From positions 1-26,481 of the IMG/VR virus record IMGVR_UViG_3300042507_002976: a stretch of DNA of 26,481 nucleotides. One strand, 5' to 3'. Positions 1-8,270 of this stretch are shown one piece after another. The notes beneath the pieces were generated by a model that searched no databases, had not been told where the DNA came from, and saw only the letters and a list, made by a program, of their open reading frames with translations. How positions within the stretch are numbered: position 1 is the stretch's first letter; each line of letters starts with the position of its first letter. Source of the stretch: a virus. Position numbers and translations under genes: made by a program.

Positions 1-1
1 C

Positions 2-217
2 GCGACCGTCGCCAAGATTTTTGGTATCCCTGACCGTGGCGCAAAGACAGAAAGCGAAAGCCAGCATTCTCGTCTTGCCATCATGTCCTTTCAACCGTGC
101 TTCCTTTTGGAACTTGGTTTCATCGACAACGCAACAGATCGCAAAGCGATTCTTGACCCAGCCAAGCGGTTGGAAGTCGCTGAAAAGCTTTCTGAAATTC
201 TACTAACCTTTATTTAA
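2..217 (+). CDS. N-acetylmuramoyl-L-alanine amidase, C-terminal end (partial)
   Basis: This is the last 71 codons of a gene that begins before the window; frame 2 is open from the first bases to TAA at 215-217. The visible sequence ends an Amidase_3 type zinc amidase, which cuts the bond between muramic acid and L-alanine in peptidoglycan. The supporting signature is RLAIM followed by LLELGFIDNATD (partial residues 24-46), matching the family's conserved 'xxLxExGFxxNxxD' block, where the glutamate (residue 37 here) is catalytic. The histidine and first glutamate metal ligands would lie upstream and cannot be checked. In a phage this is most likely the endolysin, or less likely a virion lysin. 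The following gene starts one base after its stop. Confidence 0.8.
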   Translation, partial: ATVAKIFGIPDRGAKTESESQHSRLAIMSFQPCFLLELGFIDNATDRKAILDPAKRLEVAEKLSEILLTFI

Positions 218-218
218 T

Positions 219-641
219 ATGCCAACTGATTTTGGAATGGCCTCGACTCGGCCCAGTCCCATGCTAGCTGCTAACGTTGTTAGCGAAGCTGCAAAAATGG
301 TGCAGGCTCGTGACGGCTACAACGCACCGTTCAACGCTGCAAATCGTTTTGCAACGGAAATTAAACCTGTTAACGAGCAAGCTCTTGCTGATGCGCTGAT
401 CCCTTATCTGCTCAATCTCGGCAATCCTGCTATGAAGTCCATGGATGACTATTACCGAGGCCAAGCCATGGGCAGACAGAATGAACTGCGTAATTCTGAT
501 TTTTACCGGCAGGGCGAACTGATGCCACCTGATCCTATCGCTGGCAGTCAATACAGCATGGATTCGCAGCAACTTCCGACAGGAGCATACAAAATGAATC
601 CTGGTGCTCTTTCTGCTATCTTCACAGCTTTCGGCCGATGA
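219..641 (+). CDS. Hypothetical protein, 140 aa
   Basis: I do not recognise this protein. It is soluble-looking, with no signal peptide or membrane segment. A helical middle (residues about 18-70) is followed by a Met/Gln/Pro-rich, probably flexible tail. The ATG lies two bases after the amidase stop, with TTTAATAT rather than a Shine-Dalgarno sequence in front. Its TGA overlaps the ATG of the next gene in an ATGA junction, so the two are probably translated together. The position between a lysin and the virion genes suggests a virion or lysis accessory role, but nothing in the sequence proves it. Confidence 0.7.
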   Translation: MPTDFGMASTRPSPMLAANVVSEAAKMVQARDGYNAPFNAANRFATEIKPVNEQALADALIPYLLNLGNPAMKSMDDYYRGQAMGRQNELRNSDFYRQGELMPPDPIAGSQYSMDSQQLPTGAYKMNPGALSAIFTAFGR

Positions 642-1297
642 AACTCTCTTTCCAACATGTATCAGGCGAGAAGAAGCACGACCGTGCTATCTCTGTCTGC
701 GCCTACATGTCGGATCGGTTCGATGCTAACAAGCACCTTCGCAGTTTTTCTGAGTTCGTCATCAACGGACAAGAGGGTTACGATATACTGGTCTTTCGCG
801 AGCCAGGCATGTCTGTGCCAGTGGGTCCCACAACTCGAGTTTTTGACGTCACGTCGCCGGAGTTGGGCTACGCGCGACATATGTGGCGTTACCTTGGTGG
901 CGAACTCGGATATGACTGGACATGGTTTCGTGGTATGGATACGCCAGAGGTTCCAGCCCGTGAAGATCGGCTTGCAGCTGCTTCACTTGCTGTCAAAAAC
1001 GATGTCCTTATTTGGCATTGCCCTTCGCGCCGTCCACTGACAGTCATGGGCCGTTGCGCTGTTACGCGCGTTGGCGGTCTTGATCTCGTCGATTACATTC
1101 GTGAGATTGAAGTCGACGGAAACGACTGGCGTTGTGACGAAGTCGCTCTTTCTAACTGGATTTCAGCCAGGCATCCAAAAGTTTCGCTTGCGCTGGATGG
1201 CCCGCTTTCAAACAAACCACACCAACTCGGTTGGGTGATTTCACGTTTGTGTGAAGGCAATCACACAACAATCATCAAAGATCGCGACGATCGTTAA
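638..1297 (+). CDS. Possible GT-A-like glycosyltransferase, 219 aa
   Basis: The protein has the layout of a short, divergent GT-A-type sugar transferase. An N-terminal beta/alpha segment (AISVCAYMSDRF, about residues 17-28) leads to an arginine/tryptophan helix (ARHMWRYL, 79-86). Next comes a DxD-like strand end (WFRGMDTPE, 96-104) with a following R-E pair at 108-109. A later DE pair lies at 167-168 inside WRCDEVALSNWI. In related short viral and eukaryotic proteins this order is R-x-W-R, then RDxDS, then RE, then DExxL. The DxD here is degenerate (RGMD for RDxD), so catalysis is uncertain. It overlaps the previous gene by 4 bases. The family call is my pattern reading, not a database result; the alternative is an unrelated hypothetical protein. 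Confidence 0.45.
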   Translation: MKLSFQHVSGEKKHDRAISVCAYMSDRFDANKHLRSFSEFVINGQEGYDILVFREPGMSVPVGPTTRVFDVTSPELGYARHMWRYLGGELGYDWTWFRGMDTPEVPAREDRLAAASLAVKNDVLIWHCPSRRPLTVMGRCAVTRVGGLDLVDYIREIEVDGNDWRCDEVALSNWISARHPKVSLALDGPLSNKPHQLGWVISRLCEGNHTTIIKDRDDR

Positions 1298-1301
1298 CTT
1301 T

Positions 1302-1919
1302 ATGGCCTTTGACGCAAAACCACAAACTTGGCTCGGTGCTGGTGCTCGTCTTGACAACGGCATCGTCATTAGTGTCCTCTCTACCTCAACCACGCTTTTC
1401 AAGATGAATGGCGAGGGCATGAGCCAGTTTCTTCGCAACGACGACCCGATCTTTTTCAGCACTAGCTTCGACAGTATCGTTGCCAACACGATTTACTACA
1501 TCCGAAACGTCACAGTTTCCACGAACTACATCACGTTCAACGTGGCCGACAAAGCCTCCTGGCAGGGTACGCAGACAAACAAGACCTTTACGAACGGCAT
1601 CACTAAAAATCTTTGCGTTCCTGACCGCATTTGGTTCAACATTCAAAACACTGGGCTGACTGGACTGCCACCAGCTTTGAACACGTTACCTGCCGCTCAA
1701 GCCAACCGCACAACCGGAGATATCCGTTACTTCTTTCTCGAACTTCCAAAGATGCTCAAACGCCTTTGGGACGCTCAAGGAAATTCTGGTCAGCCTGCGC
1801 GTGTTCGTATGGATGACCACGACTTCATCTCCGACCCGTCTGTCGTCACTCGTAACTATCTGATCGAACTCGATCTTTCCTACACAACCACAGCCGTGGC
1901 AGCAGAACCAACTGTCTGA
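1302..1919 (+). CDS. Putative virion structural protein, 205 aa
   Basis: The start is the ATG four bases after the previous stop; a longer frame exists from GTG 1251 but would run deep into the previous gene. The protein is beta-rich. Residues about 40-75 (DDPIFFSTSF then TIYYIRNVTVS) resemble a small domain common in phage virion and fibre proteins, in which a 'YYV' strand follows a value or limit loop. The C-terminal part contains a helix with LPKMLKRLWDAQ and a final beta strand. No enzyme motif is visible. It sits directly before the terminase. A head or tail-associated structural role is inferred from position and this weak resemblance only. Confidence 0.55.
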   Translation: MAFDAKPQTWLGAGARLDNGIVISVLSTSTTLFKMNGEGMSQFLRNDDPIFFSTSFDSIVANTIYYIRNVTVSTNYITFNVADKASWQGTQTNKTFTNGITKNLCVPDRIWFNIQNTGLTGLPPALNTLPAAQANRTTGDIRYFFLELPKMLKRLWDAQGNSGQPARVRMDDHDFISDPSVVTRNYLIELDLSYTTTAVAAEPTV

Positions 1920-1945
1920 GTCGCCTAAAGTAGCTTAAGCCAACC
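1920..1945 (+). promoter_or_regulatory. Intergenic gap before terminase with motif CTAAAGTAGCTT
   Basis: This 26-base gap is one of the very few non-coding intervals in the window. It contains CTAAAGTAGCTT at 1925-1936, followed by AAG-CC. The same 12 bases recur at 23296-23307, in another small gap in front of an ATPase gene on the opposite strand. The core is nearly palindromic (TAAAG-TAG-CTTAA). The function is unknown; a protein-binding or RNA-processing site is a guess. Confidence 0.3.
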
Positions 1946-3592
1946 ATGGAAGAGAACACTCCAGAAACAATCGCAAACGATCGGCAGGCTTTGTCGAACG
2001 CTAGGTTGCTCTTGCTTCGACAGAAGAAGCAGATGCTGGAAGACCGCGTTAAGCACAAGAAGGCGAATGGCATTCTTTACTACAAACCACATCCGAAGCA
2101 AGTGTCATTTCACGGCGCGGCAAGCTGCAAGCGTAGGTATGTGCGGACTGGTAACAGGTGGGGAAAAAGCACTGCAGGAACAGCGGAAGATATTTCGTTC
2201 TGCCGCGGTTATCGCGCCTGGATTCCTGAGGGAGATCCGAAAAGAACGATTGGTATTCCAAAACGTCCGGTCAAAGGCGTGCTGCTTGTGCAGGACTGGG
2301 AAAAGGCTGATGAAATTTTTACGAATCAGAACGACGGAGCGCTGCGTGGCAAGTTCTTCAAGCTGTTGCCGACCGAATGGTTTGCTGGCGTCGAAAAGAA
2401 CAATACAGGCCAGATCTGTAAGATTCTGATTCACAGTATCCATGGAGGAATCTCAACGATCTTCATTGATACTGTTAAATCCTATCTGTCAAATCCACAA
2501 GGTCATGAATCTAGTGACTGGGATTTCATTCATGTGGATGAGCCGATTCCACAGGGCATGTGGGAAGCGTATGCTCGTGGCTTGATTGACCGTGGTGGTA
2601 GTGCTTGGTTCCTCTGCACGCCGATCACAGAGATGTGGATTAATGATTATTTCTTTCCGCCTGGGCAGATTCGCTCTGTCTTTGATGAAGGTCTAGAGAT
2701 CATGAAGGAGAGCAAGTGGCTTATCACTGGTTCGACTCATGACAACGAGAACTTGTCAAAGGAAGATATCGAAATGTTCAAGCAGGACATTCCAAAAGAG
2801 CATTGGGATGCCCGAATCAACGGTAAGCCAAAGGCATTGGCCGGCACGATCTATTCGCAGTTCGATCCTAGTGAGCATTGTTACGATGGTGTGCCATTTG
2901 GCTGGAAAGATCATTACACGCCACCGGATAACTACACAGTGCGCGTCGCGATTGACCCACATCCAAGCACTCCACATGCTGTGCTGTTTGCTGCGACAAG
3001 TCCGTTTGGCACAACATACTTCTATCGTGAGATTTTCGATGCTTGTCTGACGAAGATCCTGGCACGGCAGATTCTTTATGCGTTGAAAGGCCGGCAGCCT
3101 GAGTTGATTCTGTGCGATCCGATTGCGTTCATTGAACATCCGAACGATGGCAGGTGCATGGTTGATGACTTTGATCTGGAAGGCCTGACAGTGCAGCCTG
3201 CAGACAAAGACCTTAGCCGTGGTATTCTGAACGTCCAGGCGAAACTGGAAGAACGTGATAGGAACGGCCAGCCTGTGCTAAAGTTCTCGCCAGCTTTGGC
3301 TGAGACAATGCACGAGTTTGACCGTTACGTCTTTGACCCGAAAACGGGTAAGCCTTATGCGAAGGCTCCTGACCACATGATGGAGAATCTTTATCGTTTG
3401 GTTAATTCGGGCCTGCACTATGTTTCGCCTGAGCGCAGATCGACAAGTTTTAAGAATCTCGGATTGCCAAAGTTGTCGGTCAACAACGCAAAAACAGCAA
3501 TGAAAGAGCTGCGAAGCTCCGGTGGACTGCGTAGTCCAGCGTTTATCACAGATCCCCATCGTCATCGCCCTTCCTATGGATCAAGAAATTAA
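1946..3592 (+). CDS. terL: Terminase large subunit (packaging ATPase and nuclease)
   Basis: This is the motor that pumps DNA into the prohead and cuts the concatemer. At 548 aa it is of usual length. The ATPase domain has a Walker A motif in RTGNRWGKST (residues 67-76) and a Walker B in DFIHVDEP (193-200; the D-E pair is 198-199). The RNase H-like nuclease domain follows, with acidic residues in AIDPHPS (D337), LILCDP (D391) and PDHMMENL (D476), in the order expected of the family. The ATG lies after a 26-base gap without a Shine-Dalgarno sequence. The portal gene begins inside its last 17 bases. No small terminase subunit is recognisable just upstream. Confidence 0.96.
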   Translation: MEENTPETIANDRQALSNARLLLLRQKKQMLEDRVKHKKANGILYYKPHPKQVSFHGAASCKRRYVRTGNRWGKSTAGTAEDISFCRGYRAWIPEGDPKRTIGIPKRPVKGVLLVQDWEKADEIFTNQNDGALRGKFFKLLPTEWFAGVEKNNTGQICKILIHSIHGGISTIFIDTVKSYLSNPQGHESSDWDFIHVDEPIPQGMWEAYARGLIDRGGSAWFLCTPITEMWINDYFFPPGQIRSVFDEGLEIMKESKWLITGSTHDNENLSKEDIEMFKQDIPKEHWDARINGKPKALAGTIYSQFDPSEHCYDGVPFGWKDHYTPPDNYTVRVAIDPHPSTPHAVLFAATSPFGTTYFYREIFDACLTKILARQILYALKGRQPELILCDPIAFIEHPNDGRCMVDDFDLEGLTVQPADKDLSRGILNVQAKLEERDRNGQPVLKFSPALAETMHEFDRYVFDPKTGKPYAKAPDHMMENLYRLVNSGLHYVSPERRSTSFKNLGLPKLSVNNAKTAMKELRSSGGLRSPAFITDPHRHRPSYGSRN

Positions 3593-5441
3593 GAAACTGC
3601 TCGAAGCAGAAATCATTCCTGCAAATATCAAGGAACTGTTTGATCGTCTTCAAGACAATATCAGCAGGTCGCGTGATATCATGGGCAAAGAGTATGCACG
3701 GTGGCGCAGGAATTTGTCCGTTTATCGTGGCGAAATGCCAAGGAATGAGAATGACCTGGAAGCCGAAGAAGTTGGTGAGCCTGAGCGTTTCGTGGTGCCA
3801 ATGAGCTTTGCACAGGTTCAGACTTTTGTCGCTTTCTGCTTCTTGCTGATGCAGCAGAACAGGAGGTTCTATGAGTTTGAACAGGTTGGCGACGAAGATC
3901 GCGATATCCGTGAAATTGCTGAGGAACTTCTGCACGGTGAAATGCAGGAAAACCACTGGCCCAGCAAGTTCTACCAGTCTTTGCTGGATGCTGCCAGGAT
4001 GGGCATCACGGTGACGAAAGAAGTCTGGGTTCGTCAAACTGTTTGGGTTCCTGGACAATCTTCTGTGCAGAATATCAATGGTTCGAATCTTTTCGACCTG
4101 GTTTCTAACGGTGACCGTGAAGTTGTGCGTTACGAAGGTAACATCATCAACAACCTTTCGCCGTTCAAGTTCTTTCCGGATGTTTCGCTGCCATTGACTC
4201 GGTGGCGGGAAGGTCTGTGGGTTGCTGATGAAGAAGAATACAAGATTCACTACATCAAGCAGCTGGAGCGCAAAGGACTGGTGGCTGGCATCAAGCATGT
4301 GAAGCGGATGGCCGCTGACGCCTGGGATCGCCGCATGAAAAACAACGCGCTGTCGATGCTTTACGATGAGCAATACAACAGCCGGAACATGAGCGAGGAT
4401 GATGACTTTGTTGTCGTGCTGGCTGAGCATTATGTTCGGTTGATTCCGAAAGATTTCGATCTCGGCCCGGAAGAGTATGAGATTCTGCACTTGGTTCGCA
4501 TTGCGAATGATCAGCGCATTGTTTCTATCGAACGCTACGGCTACGTGCATGATGACTTTCCGCACAATGTCGGCCTGCTCTCGCCGGATACATGCACAAC
4601 CTTGAGCGCTTCGTTGTGCGACACGATTCATTCCATTCAGGAAATCGTGACGTATCTGATCAACGCACGCGTGATGGGCCTGAGGAAGAACCTCGGTCGC
4701 AATCTGATTGTTGACCCATCCGTGATCGACATGGCGTCGTTGGCAAATGGAAACGACATCATTACGACGATGCAGGGAGCGCCAAAGAATGGCATCGAGC
4801 GTTATGTGAAGCAGCTTGAGTATCGTGACAACACGGCGACCAACATGAGCGAAGCTGATAACATGCAGCGGCTGCTTCTGATGGTGACTGGTGTGAATGA
4901 GAATGCGATGGGTCAGTTCAGCCCAGGACGGCGCAGTGCGACTGAAAATCGTGCCGCTAACAGCGGAGCGTCAAGCCGCATGAAGATGATTGCGACGTTG
5001 CTCTGGACAGATTGCTATGCGCCGCAGGGCCGTAAGATGCTGTGCAATCTGCGTTACGGTTTGTCCTACGAGATGTTCGCGAAGTATCTTGGAGAACGGC
5101 CTGACCTTGATGAACTTTATGAGAAGTTCAGTCCAGAAGATGTTGAGAAGTTGATCGGTGCTCGTGACGTGTTCACATTTGAGAACACGATGCCGAGCGA
5201 GAAAGGCTTCTTGGCTCAGTCGATGCAGGAACTTCTTATCGCGATTATCGGAAACCCACAAACAGCCCAAATGTATGATGTTGACAAACTTATGGAAGAG
5301 ATTTACGCGCTCCGCGGAATCCAAACACGCCGCTTCAAACTTCCAGCGCCAGCCCTTCCAAATCTCGGACAGCAAACTATCGGATCTCAAGCAGCTCCTG
5401 GCGCAACTCCAACCCCAGGGACTCCTCCGCCAGTGGTTTAA
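3576..5441 (+). CDS. Portal protein
   Basis: The portal is the dodecameric ring at one capsid vertex through which DNA enters and leaves, and it docks terminase and then the tail. The call rests on position between terminase and scaffold/capsid, size (621 aa from this start) and content: a helical N-terminus, a conserved-looking stem region rich in Arg/Asp, and TGVNENAMGQFSPGRRSATE, typical of podovirus-like portals. The C-terminus is a Pro/Gly/Thr-rich tail (about the last 30 residues), probably disordered. The frame is open from GTG 3522, but ATG 3576 (MDQEIKKL) is preferred because it overlaps terminase by only 17 bases and starts a sensible helix. Confidence 0.9.
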   Translation: MDQEIKKLLEAEIIPANIKELFDRLQDNISRSRDIMGKEYARWRRNLSVYRGEMPRNENDLEAEEVGEPERFVVPMSFAQVQTFVAFCFLLMQQNRRFYEFEQVGDEDRDIREIAEELLHGEMQENHWPSKFYQSLLDAARMGITVTKEVWVRQTVWVPGQSSVQNINGSNLFDLVSNGDREVVRYEGNIINNLSPFKFFPDVSLPLTRWREGLWVADEEEYKIHYIKQLERKGLVAGIKHVKRMAADAWDRRMKNNALSMLYDEQYNSRNMSEDDDFVVVLAEHYVRLIPKDFDLGPEEYEILHLVRIANDQRIVSIERYGYVHDDFPHNVGLLSPDTCTTLSASLCDTIHSIQEIVTYLINARVMGLRKNLGRNLIVDPSVIDMASLANGNDIITTMQGAPKNGIERYVKQLEYRDNTATNMSEADNMQRLLLMVTGVNENAMGQFSPGRRSATENRAANSGASSRMKMIATLLWTDCYAPQGRKMLCNLRYGLSYEMFAKYLGERPDLDELYEKFSPEDVEKLIGARDVFTFENTMPSEKGFLAQSMQELLIAIIGNPQTAQMYDVDKLMEEIYALRGIQTRRFKLPAPALPNLGQQTIGSQAAPGATPTPGTPPPVV

Positions 5442-5466
5442 CAATGAGTATGAGCGGCAACGTAAC

Positions 5467-5646
5467 ATGGCAGAAGAGTTGATTCTGACGCCTGTGAACA
5501 ATGTCGCTGATGTCATCACTCGTGAGCAAGTCATTGGTACGCTGTCGCAGATGAAACTTCAAAACGAGCTATTCGATCGGCTCGCCCAACAAATTAAGGT
5601 CGAAACGGAGAAGAAAGAAAAACAACAAACTGAACGCCCAACATGA
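5467..5646 (+). CDS. Small helical protein between portal and scaffold, 59 aa
   Basis: This frame runs open for a long way upstream inside the portal gene, but the credible part starts at ATG 5467 (MAEELILTPVNNVADVITRE). The 59-residue product is predicted to be helical with a very Lys/Glu/Gln-rich C-terminus. It ends in a 4-base ATGA overlap with the next gene, which supports translation. An alternative ATG at 5444 is in another frame and gives only 12 codons. I do not recognise a family. A role in head assembly is inferred only from its place between portal and the scaffold-like gene. Confidence 0.6.
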   Translation: MAEELILTPVNNVADVITREQVIGTLSQMKLQNELFDRLAQQIKVETEKKEKQQTERPT

Positions 5647-6494
5647 AATGGAACCTTGATAAATACGGACTTCGCGGTCCAGAAGATGGTGACAACGATC
5701 TTTGGCAGGACGATCCTCCAGCCGGCTCTGACGACAATACGCCAGACGACTACGATCCTGCCATCCATGACGATCCAGATAGTCCTGACTACCGTGGTCA
5801 ACGTGATGACGACGGCAATGAGCCGCCTGCTGGTGGCAATCCGCCTCCTTCACGCCGTAGCGGCTCGCCTGGCTTTGGCCCGGATGACATTGCCGCAGCC
5901 GTGACTGCCGCTCTTCGTAGCGGTGGACAGCAACAGCAGCAACAGCAACAGCAGTTTGACCAGGGAGCTTTTCGCAAACAGATCGGCTATCGTGACATCA
6001 CGGAGGCTGACTTGACTGCGCTACTCGATCCTGAGAAGCCTGCGGCTGACCGCGCCAAGCAGTTCCAAGAACTGCTCGATGCGCGTGAAAAATCTGTTCT
6101 TACCATCGCTCAGGCTCTGCATCAGCAGCTGGCTGAAAAGGTCGGTGGCTTTGAGCAGAGCTTTGCCGAGCAGCGTCGCGAATCCGCCAGGCGCACCGTC
6201 ATCAATGACGTTGTCAAAGCCTATCCGGCACTGAAAACTGTGGAAGGTTCCCTTCCTGAAATCTTCGAAGCCCTTCGTGCGACGGGCTATCGTCCTAAAA
6301 CTCCCGAAGAAGGCATCCGCATGGTTGCTTCGTTTGCACAGCAGACGATTCGGAAGTTCAATCCAACATTCTCGCTCAGGCCTTCACAGGCTCCTGCTCG
6401 ACGTCAGATGGCCGGTTCGGTCAACAATGGCGGCGCTGCTGGTTCTCCTGGTCGGCCAGGCAAAAAAGAGCCTTACAACGAACTCTGGGACTAA
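5643..6494 (+). CDS. Scaffold-like capsid assembly protein, 283 aa
   Basis: The protein lies between portal and major capsid, the usual place for the scaffold that shapes the prohead and is then removed. The composition fits. The N-terminal 70 or so residues are extremely acidic and Asp/Pro-rich. A nine-residue glutamine run (residues 96-104, bases 5928-5954) follows, then a helical, charged middle (about 115-215) and a basic, Gly/Ala/Pro-rich tail ending in KKEPYNELWD. A basic C-terminus that binds capsid protein is usual for scaffolds. No protease motif is seen. The family is not recognised, so the call rests on position and composition. Confidence 0.65.
   Translation: MKWNLDKYGLRGPEDGDNDLWQDDPPAGSDDNTPDDYDPAIHDDPDSPDYRGQRDDDGNEPPAGGNPPPSRRSGSPGFGPDDIAAAVTAALRSGGQQQQQQQQQFDQGAFRKQIGYRDITEADLTALLDPEKPAADRAKQFQELLDAREKSVLTIAQALHQQLAEKVGGFEQSFAEQRRESARRTVINDVVKAYPALKTVEGSLPEIFEALRATGYRPKTPEEGIRMVASFAQQTIRKFNPTFSLRPSQAPARRQMAGSVNNGGAAGSPGRPGKKEPYNELWD
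5928..5954 (+). repeat. CAG/CAA trinucleotide tract coding nine glutamines
   Basis: Nine consecutive glutamine codons (mixed CAG and CAA) lie inside the scaffold-like gene. Such tracts can change length by slippage. The mixed codons reduce this tendency. Confidence 0.9.
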
Positions 6495-6518
6495 TCCCGT
6501 GATCGAAGTGGCTCACTC

Positions 6519-6544
6519 AACACAAAACAAAAAATAAACGACCT
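6519..6544 (+). promoter_or_regulatory. A-rich leader of the major capsid gene
   Basis: The 50-base gap 6495-6544 is the longest non-coding interval in the window. Its last part is strongly A-rich and almost free of G (ACACAAAACAAAAAATAAAC before CGACCTATG) and has no Shine-Dalgarno sequence. In SD-independent bacteria, A-rich and unstructured leaders mark highly translated genes, which suits a major capsid gene. A promoter in the gap is possible, but I cannot identify -35 and -10 boxes. Confidence 0.45.
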
Positions 6545-7927
6545 ATGTTCGGTATTGGTTCTACCTCCTCGCTTGAGGCACAAAAACACCTGAATGCACG
6601 GCGTCGGCTTGCGTGGGAAAACCCCACCGGCATGGCGCCACTCATGGCCTTCTTGTCCATGATTGACAACACTGAAATCACGAACCAGCCCCGGTTCGAC
6701 CATTACGAAGAGCGATACAAAGCTCCTCGTTCCACGACTGTCGGAGCCAACTCTGTTGGCCCGTTCGTCAAGGAAGATGGCACGGCTGAAACCGACGGCG
6801 GCACTGGTATCGTGGTGGCGGATGGCGGTACTCTCCGTCTCGTCGTTGCAAATGCGGAAGAGTTCCGCACTCGTGACATCGTCTGGGTCAAGGGACTGAC
6901 CGTTGGCAGCGGCCGCACCGCTCGCCGTGCGATCGTTACCTCGATCAACACCGACACGAACGTGCTGACTCTGCGCGCTCTGGAAACCTGGACTGGTGTT
7001 CGCAACACCACGGCCAACAACAGTCTGAACATCGCTGCCATCGGCACCGCGACGCCTGAAGGCGATCGTGCTAATGCCGGCGGCGTGAAGTTCCCTGTTG
7101 ACCTTTACAACCAAACCCAGATCTTCCGTACGTCGATCGGCCCCTGGACTCGCAACGCGCTCAAGATGGGCATGAAGTGGGACAAGACCGGCGTCTACAA
7201 GAAGGCTGCCCGTGAAGCTCAGGTTCGCCACTCTGTCATGATGGAACTCGCCTTCCTTTTCGGTGAGTTCAAGACTGACATGACCACGACCAAAGATGGT
7301 TTCACGATGCCTGAGCGTAAGCTCGGTGGTCTGATGTGGTATCTTGACCAGTGGGACAAAGGCAACACCACCAACGGTGGTCTGTTCGAATACCGTCCTG
7401 GTGAAGCCGACCTCTCCAACGTCGACTGGCGTGACTACGACCAGAAGCGTCACATCAACCTGGCTGGCGGCAACGTCACCCTGGAAGAATGGGACGAACT
7501 GATGCGTCGTCTGTTCCTCTACAACTCCTCGATCGGTTTCGAGAAGCTGGCTCTGTGTGACACTCTGTTCCTTCACCGCTTTAACCAGGCTGCGAAGAAG
7601 AACGGCATGGTCGTTCGCTCCTACAACGAGAAGGACACCACCTACGGAATGCAGATCACCACGTACGAGACTGAAAACGGTCTTCTCCACTTCAAGACCA
7701 GTCCGGTCTTTAACGAGAATCCGATGTTCCAGTCCAGTGCCATGATCGTGGACATGGGCAGCATGTCCTATCGTCCGTATCAGGACTCCGACACCACCCT
7801 GCTGAAGAATCGCCAGCCGAACGATGCGGATTATCGCCTCGACGAATGGATGACTGAAGCTGGTCTGGAAATCGAGTTCCCTGAGCGCTCGATGTTCATC
7901 GAAAACCTCGGCAAGATCATCAACTAA
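6545..7927 (+). CDS. Major capsid protein
   Basis: This is the main shell protein, expected to have the HK97 fold. The 460-aa product follows the scaffold-like gene. It starts with an N-terminal arm containing NPTGMAPLMAFLSMI (from about residue 26), similar to the DUF5309/SU10-type capsid family. A beta-rich domain follows (about residues 85-165, with DIVWVKGLTV and NVLTLRALETW), then a long alpha/beta core. The codon choice is clearly different from its neighbours, with mostly C-ending codons (ACC, GGC, AAC, GTC), as in the most highly expressed genes. The start is fixed by the A-rich leader and single ATG. The capsid call is strong; the exact family is less certain. Confidence 0.88.
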   Translation: MFGIGSTSSLEAQKHLNARRRLAWENPTGMAPLMAFLSMIDNTEITNQPRFDHYEERYKAPRSTTVGANSVGPFVKEDGTAETDGGTGIVVADGGTLRLVVANAEEFRTRDIVWVKGLTVGSGRTARRAIVTSINTDTNVLTLRALETWTGVRNTTANNSLNIAAIGTATPEGDRANAGGVKFPVDLYNQTQIFRTSIGPWTRNALKMGMKWDKTGVYKKAAREAQVRHSVMMELAFLFGEFKTDMTTTKDGFTMPERKLGGLMWYLDQWDKGNTTNGGLFEYRPGEADLSNVDWRDYDQKRHINLAGGNVTLEEWDELMRRLFLYNSSIGFEKLALCDTLFLHRFNQAAKKNGMVVRSYNEKDTTYGMQITTYETENGLLHFKTSPVFNENPMFQSSAMIVDMGSMSYRPYQDSDTTLLKNRQPNDADYRLDEWMTEAGLEIEFPERSMFIENLGKIIN

Positions 7928-7931
7928 CCAT

Positions 7932-8246
7932 ATGGCTGACCTCGCAAAGACTGCGGTTCAACTTGTTGACGGATGGGAACACCGTCAGCCTGGCCGCAAC
8001 TTCACTCTGCGTCAATTCGTCCTGACCCTTACCGGTCAGGGCGGAACGACGAACAAGATTCCCGCCTCGGCTCTTGGTTTTGCCAAGATCAAAGAAGCTC
8101 ACAACGGTGTGTCTGCTTCTGATTCCAACATCGTGGTCGCTGCTCCCAGTTTGGACGGTAGCTACCTTCTTCTCAAGGCTTCCGCAACGGACGCTCCTGC
8201 TGACTTCACCGGCACCCTGACCATCCTCGTTGGTGGTGACGTGTAA
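7932..8246 (+). CDS. Possible capsid decoration or head-associated protein, 104 aa
   Basis: This short gene starts four bases after the capsid stop and shares its C-ending codon preference, so it is probably made at high level from the same message. The protein is beta-rich (FTLRQFVLTLTG; VVAAPSLDGSYLLLKAS; GTLTILVGGDV), has no cysteine and shows no signal peptide. Small beta proteins next to the capsid gene often decorate the shell, and some have been misread as fibre parts. I do not recognise a named family, so the role is inferred from position, size and codon use. Confidence 0.6.
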   Translation: MADLAKTAVQLVDGWEHRQPGRNFTLRQFVLTLTGQGGTTNKIPASALGFAKIKEAHNGVSASDSNIVVAAPSLDGSYLLLKASATDAPADFTGTLTILVGGDV

Positions 8247-8270
8247 CCAAAACATCCAACACATCCAAAT

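Noticed and set aside
1251-1301. Earlier GTG start for the 205-aa virion protein
   Set aside because: It would overlap the upstream gene by 47 bases, and the ATG four bases after that gene's stop fits the spacing seen elsewhere.
3546-4631. A 361-codon open frame antisense to the portal gene
   Set aside because: The sense frame is a convincing portal; the antisense product has no family pattern and would overlap it fully.
6487-6517. Small inverted repeats GGGA-TCCC and AGTG-CACT after the scaffold-like gene
   Set aside because: Stems are only 4 bases, with no following T run; such repeats arise often by chance.
6491-7690. A 399-codon open frame antisense to the major capsid gene
   Set aside because: It exactly mirrors the strongly biased capsid codons, has no recognisable protein features and no upstream signal. 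The biased codons simply avoid stop triplets on the other strand.
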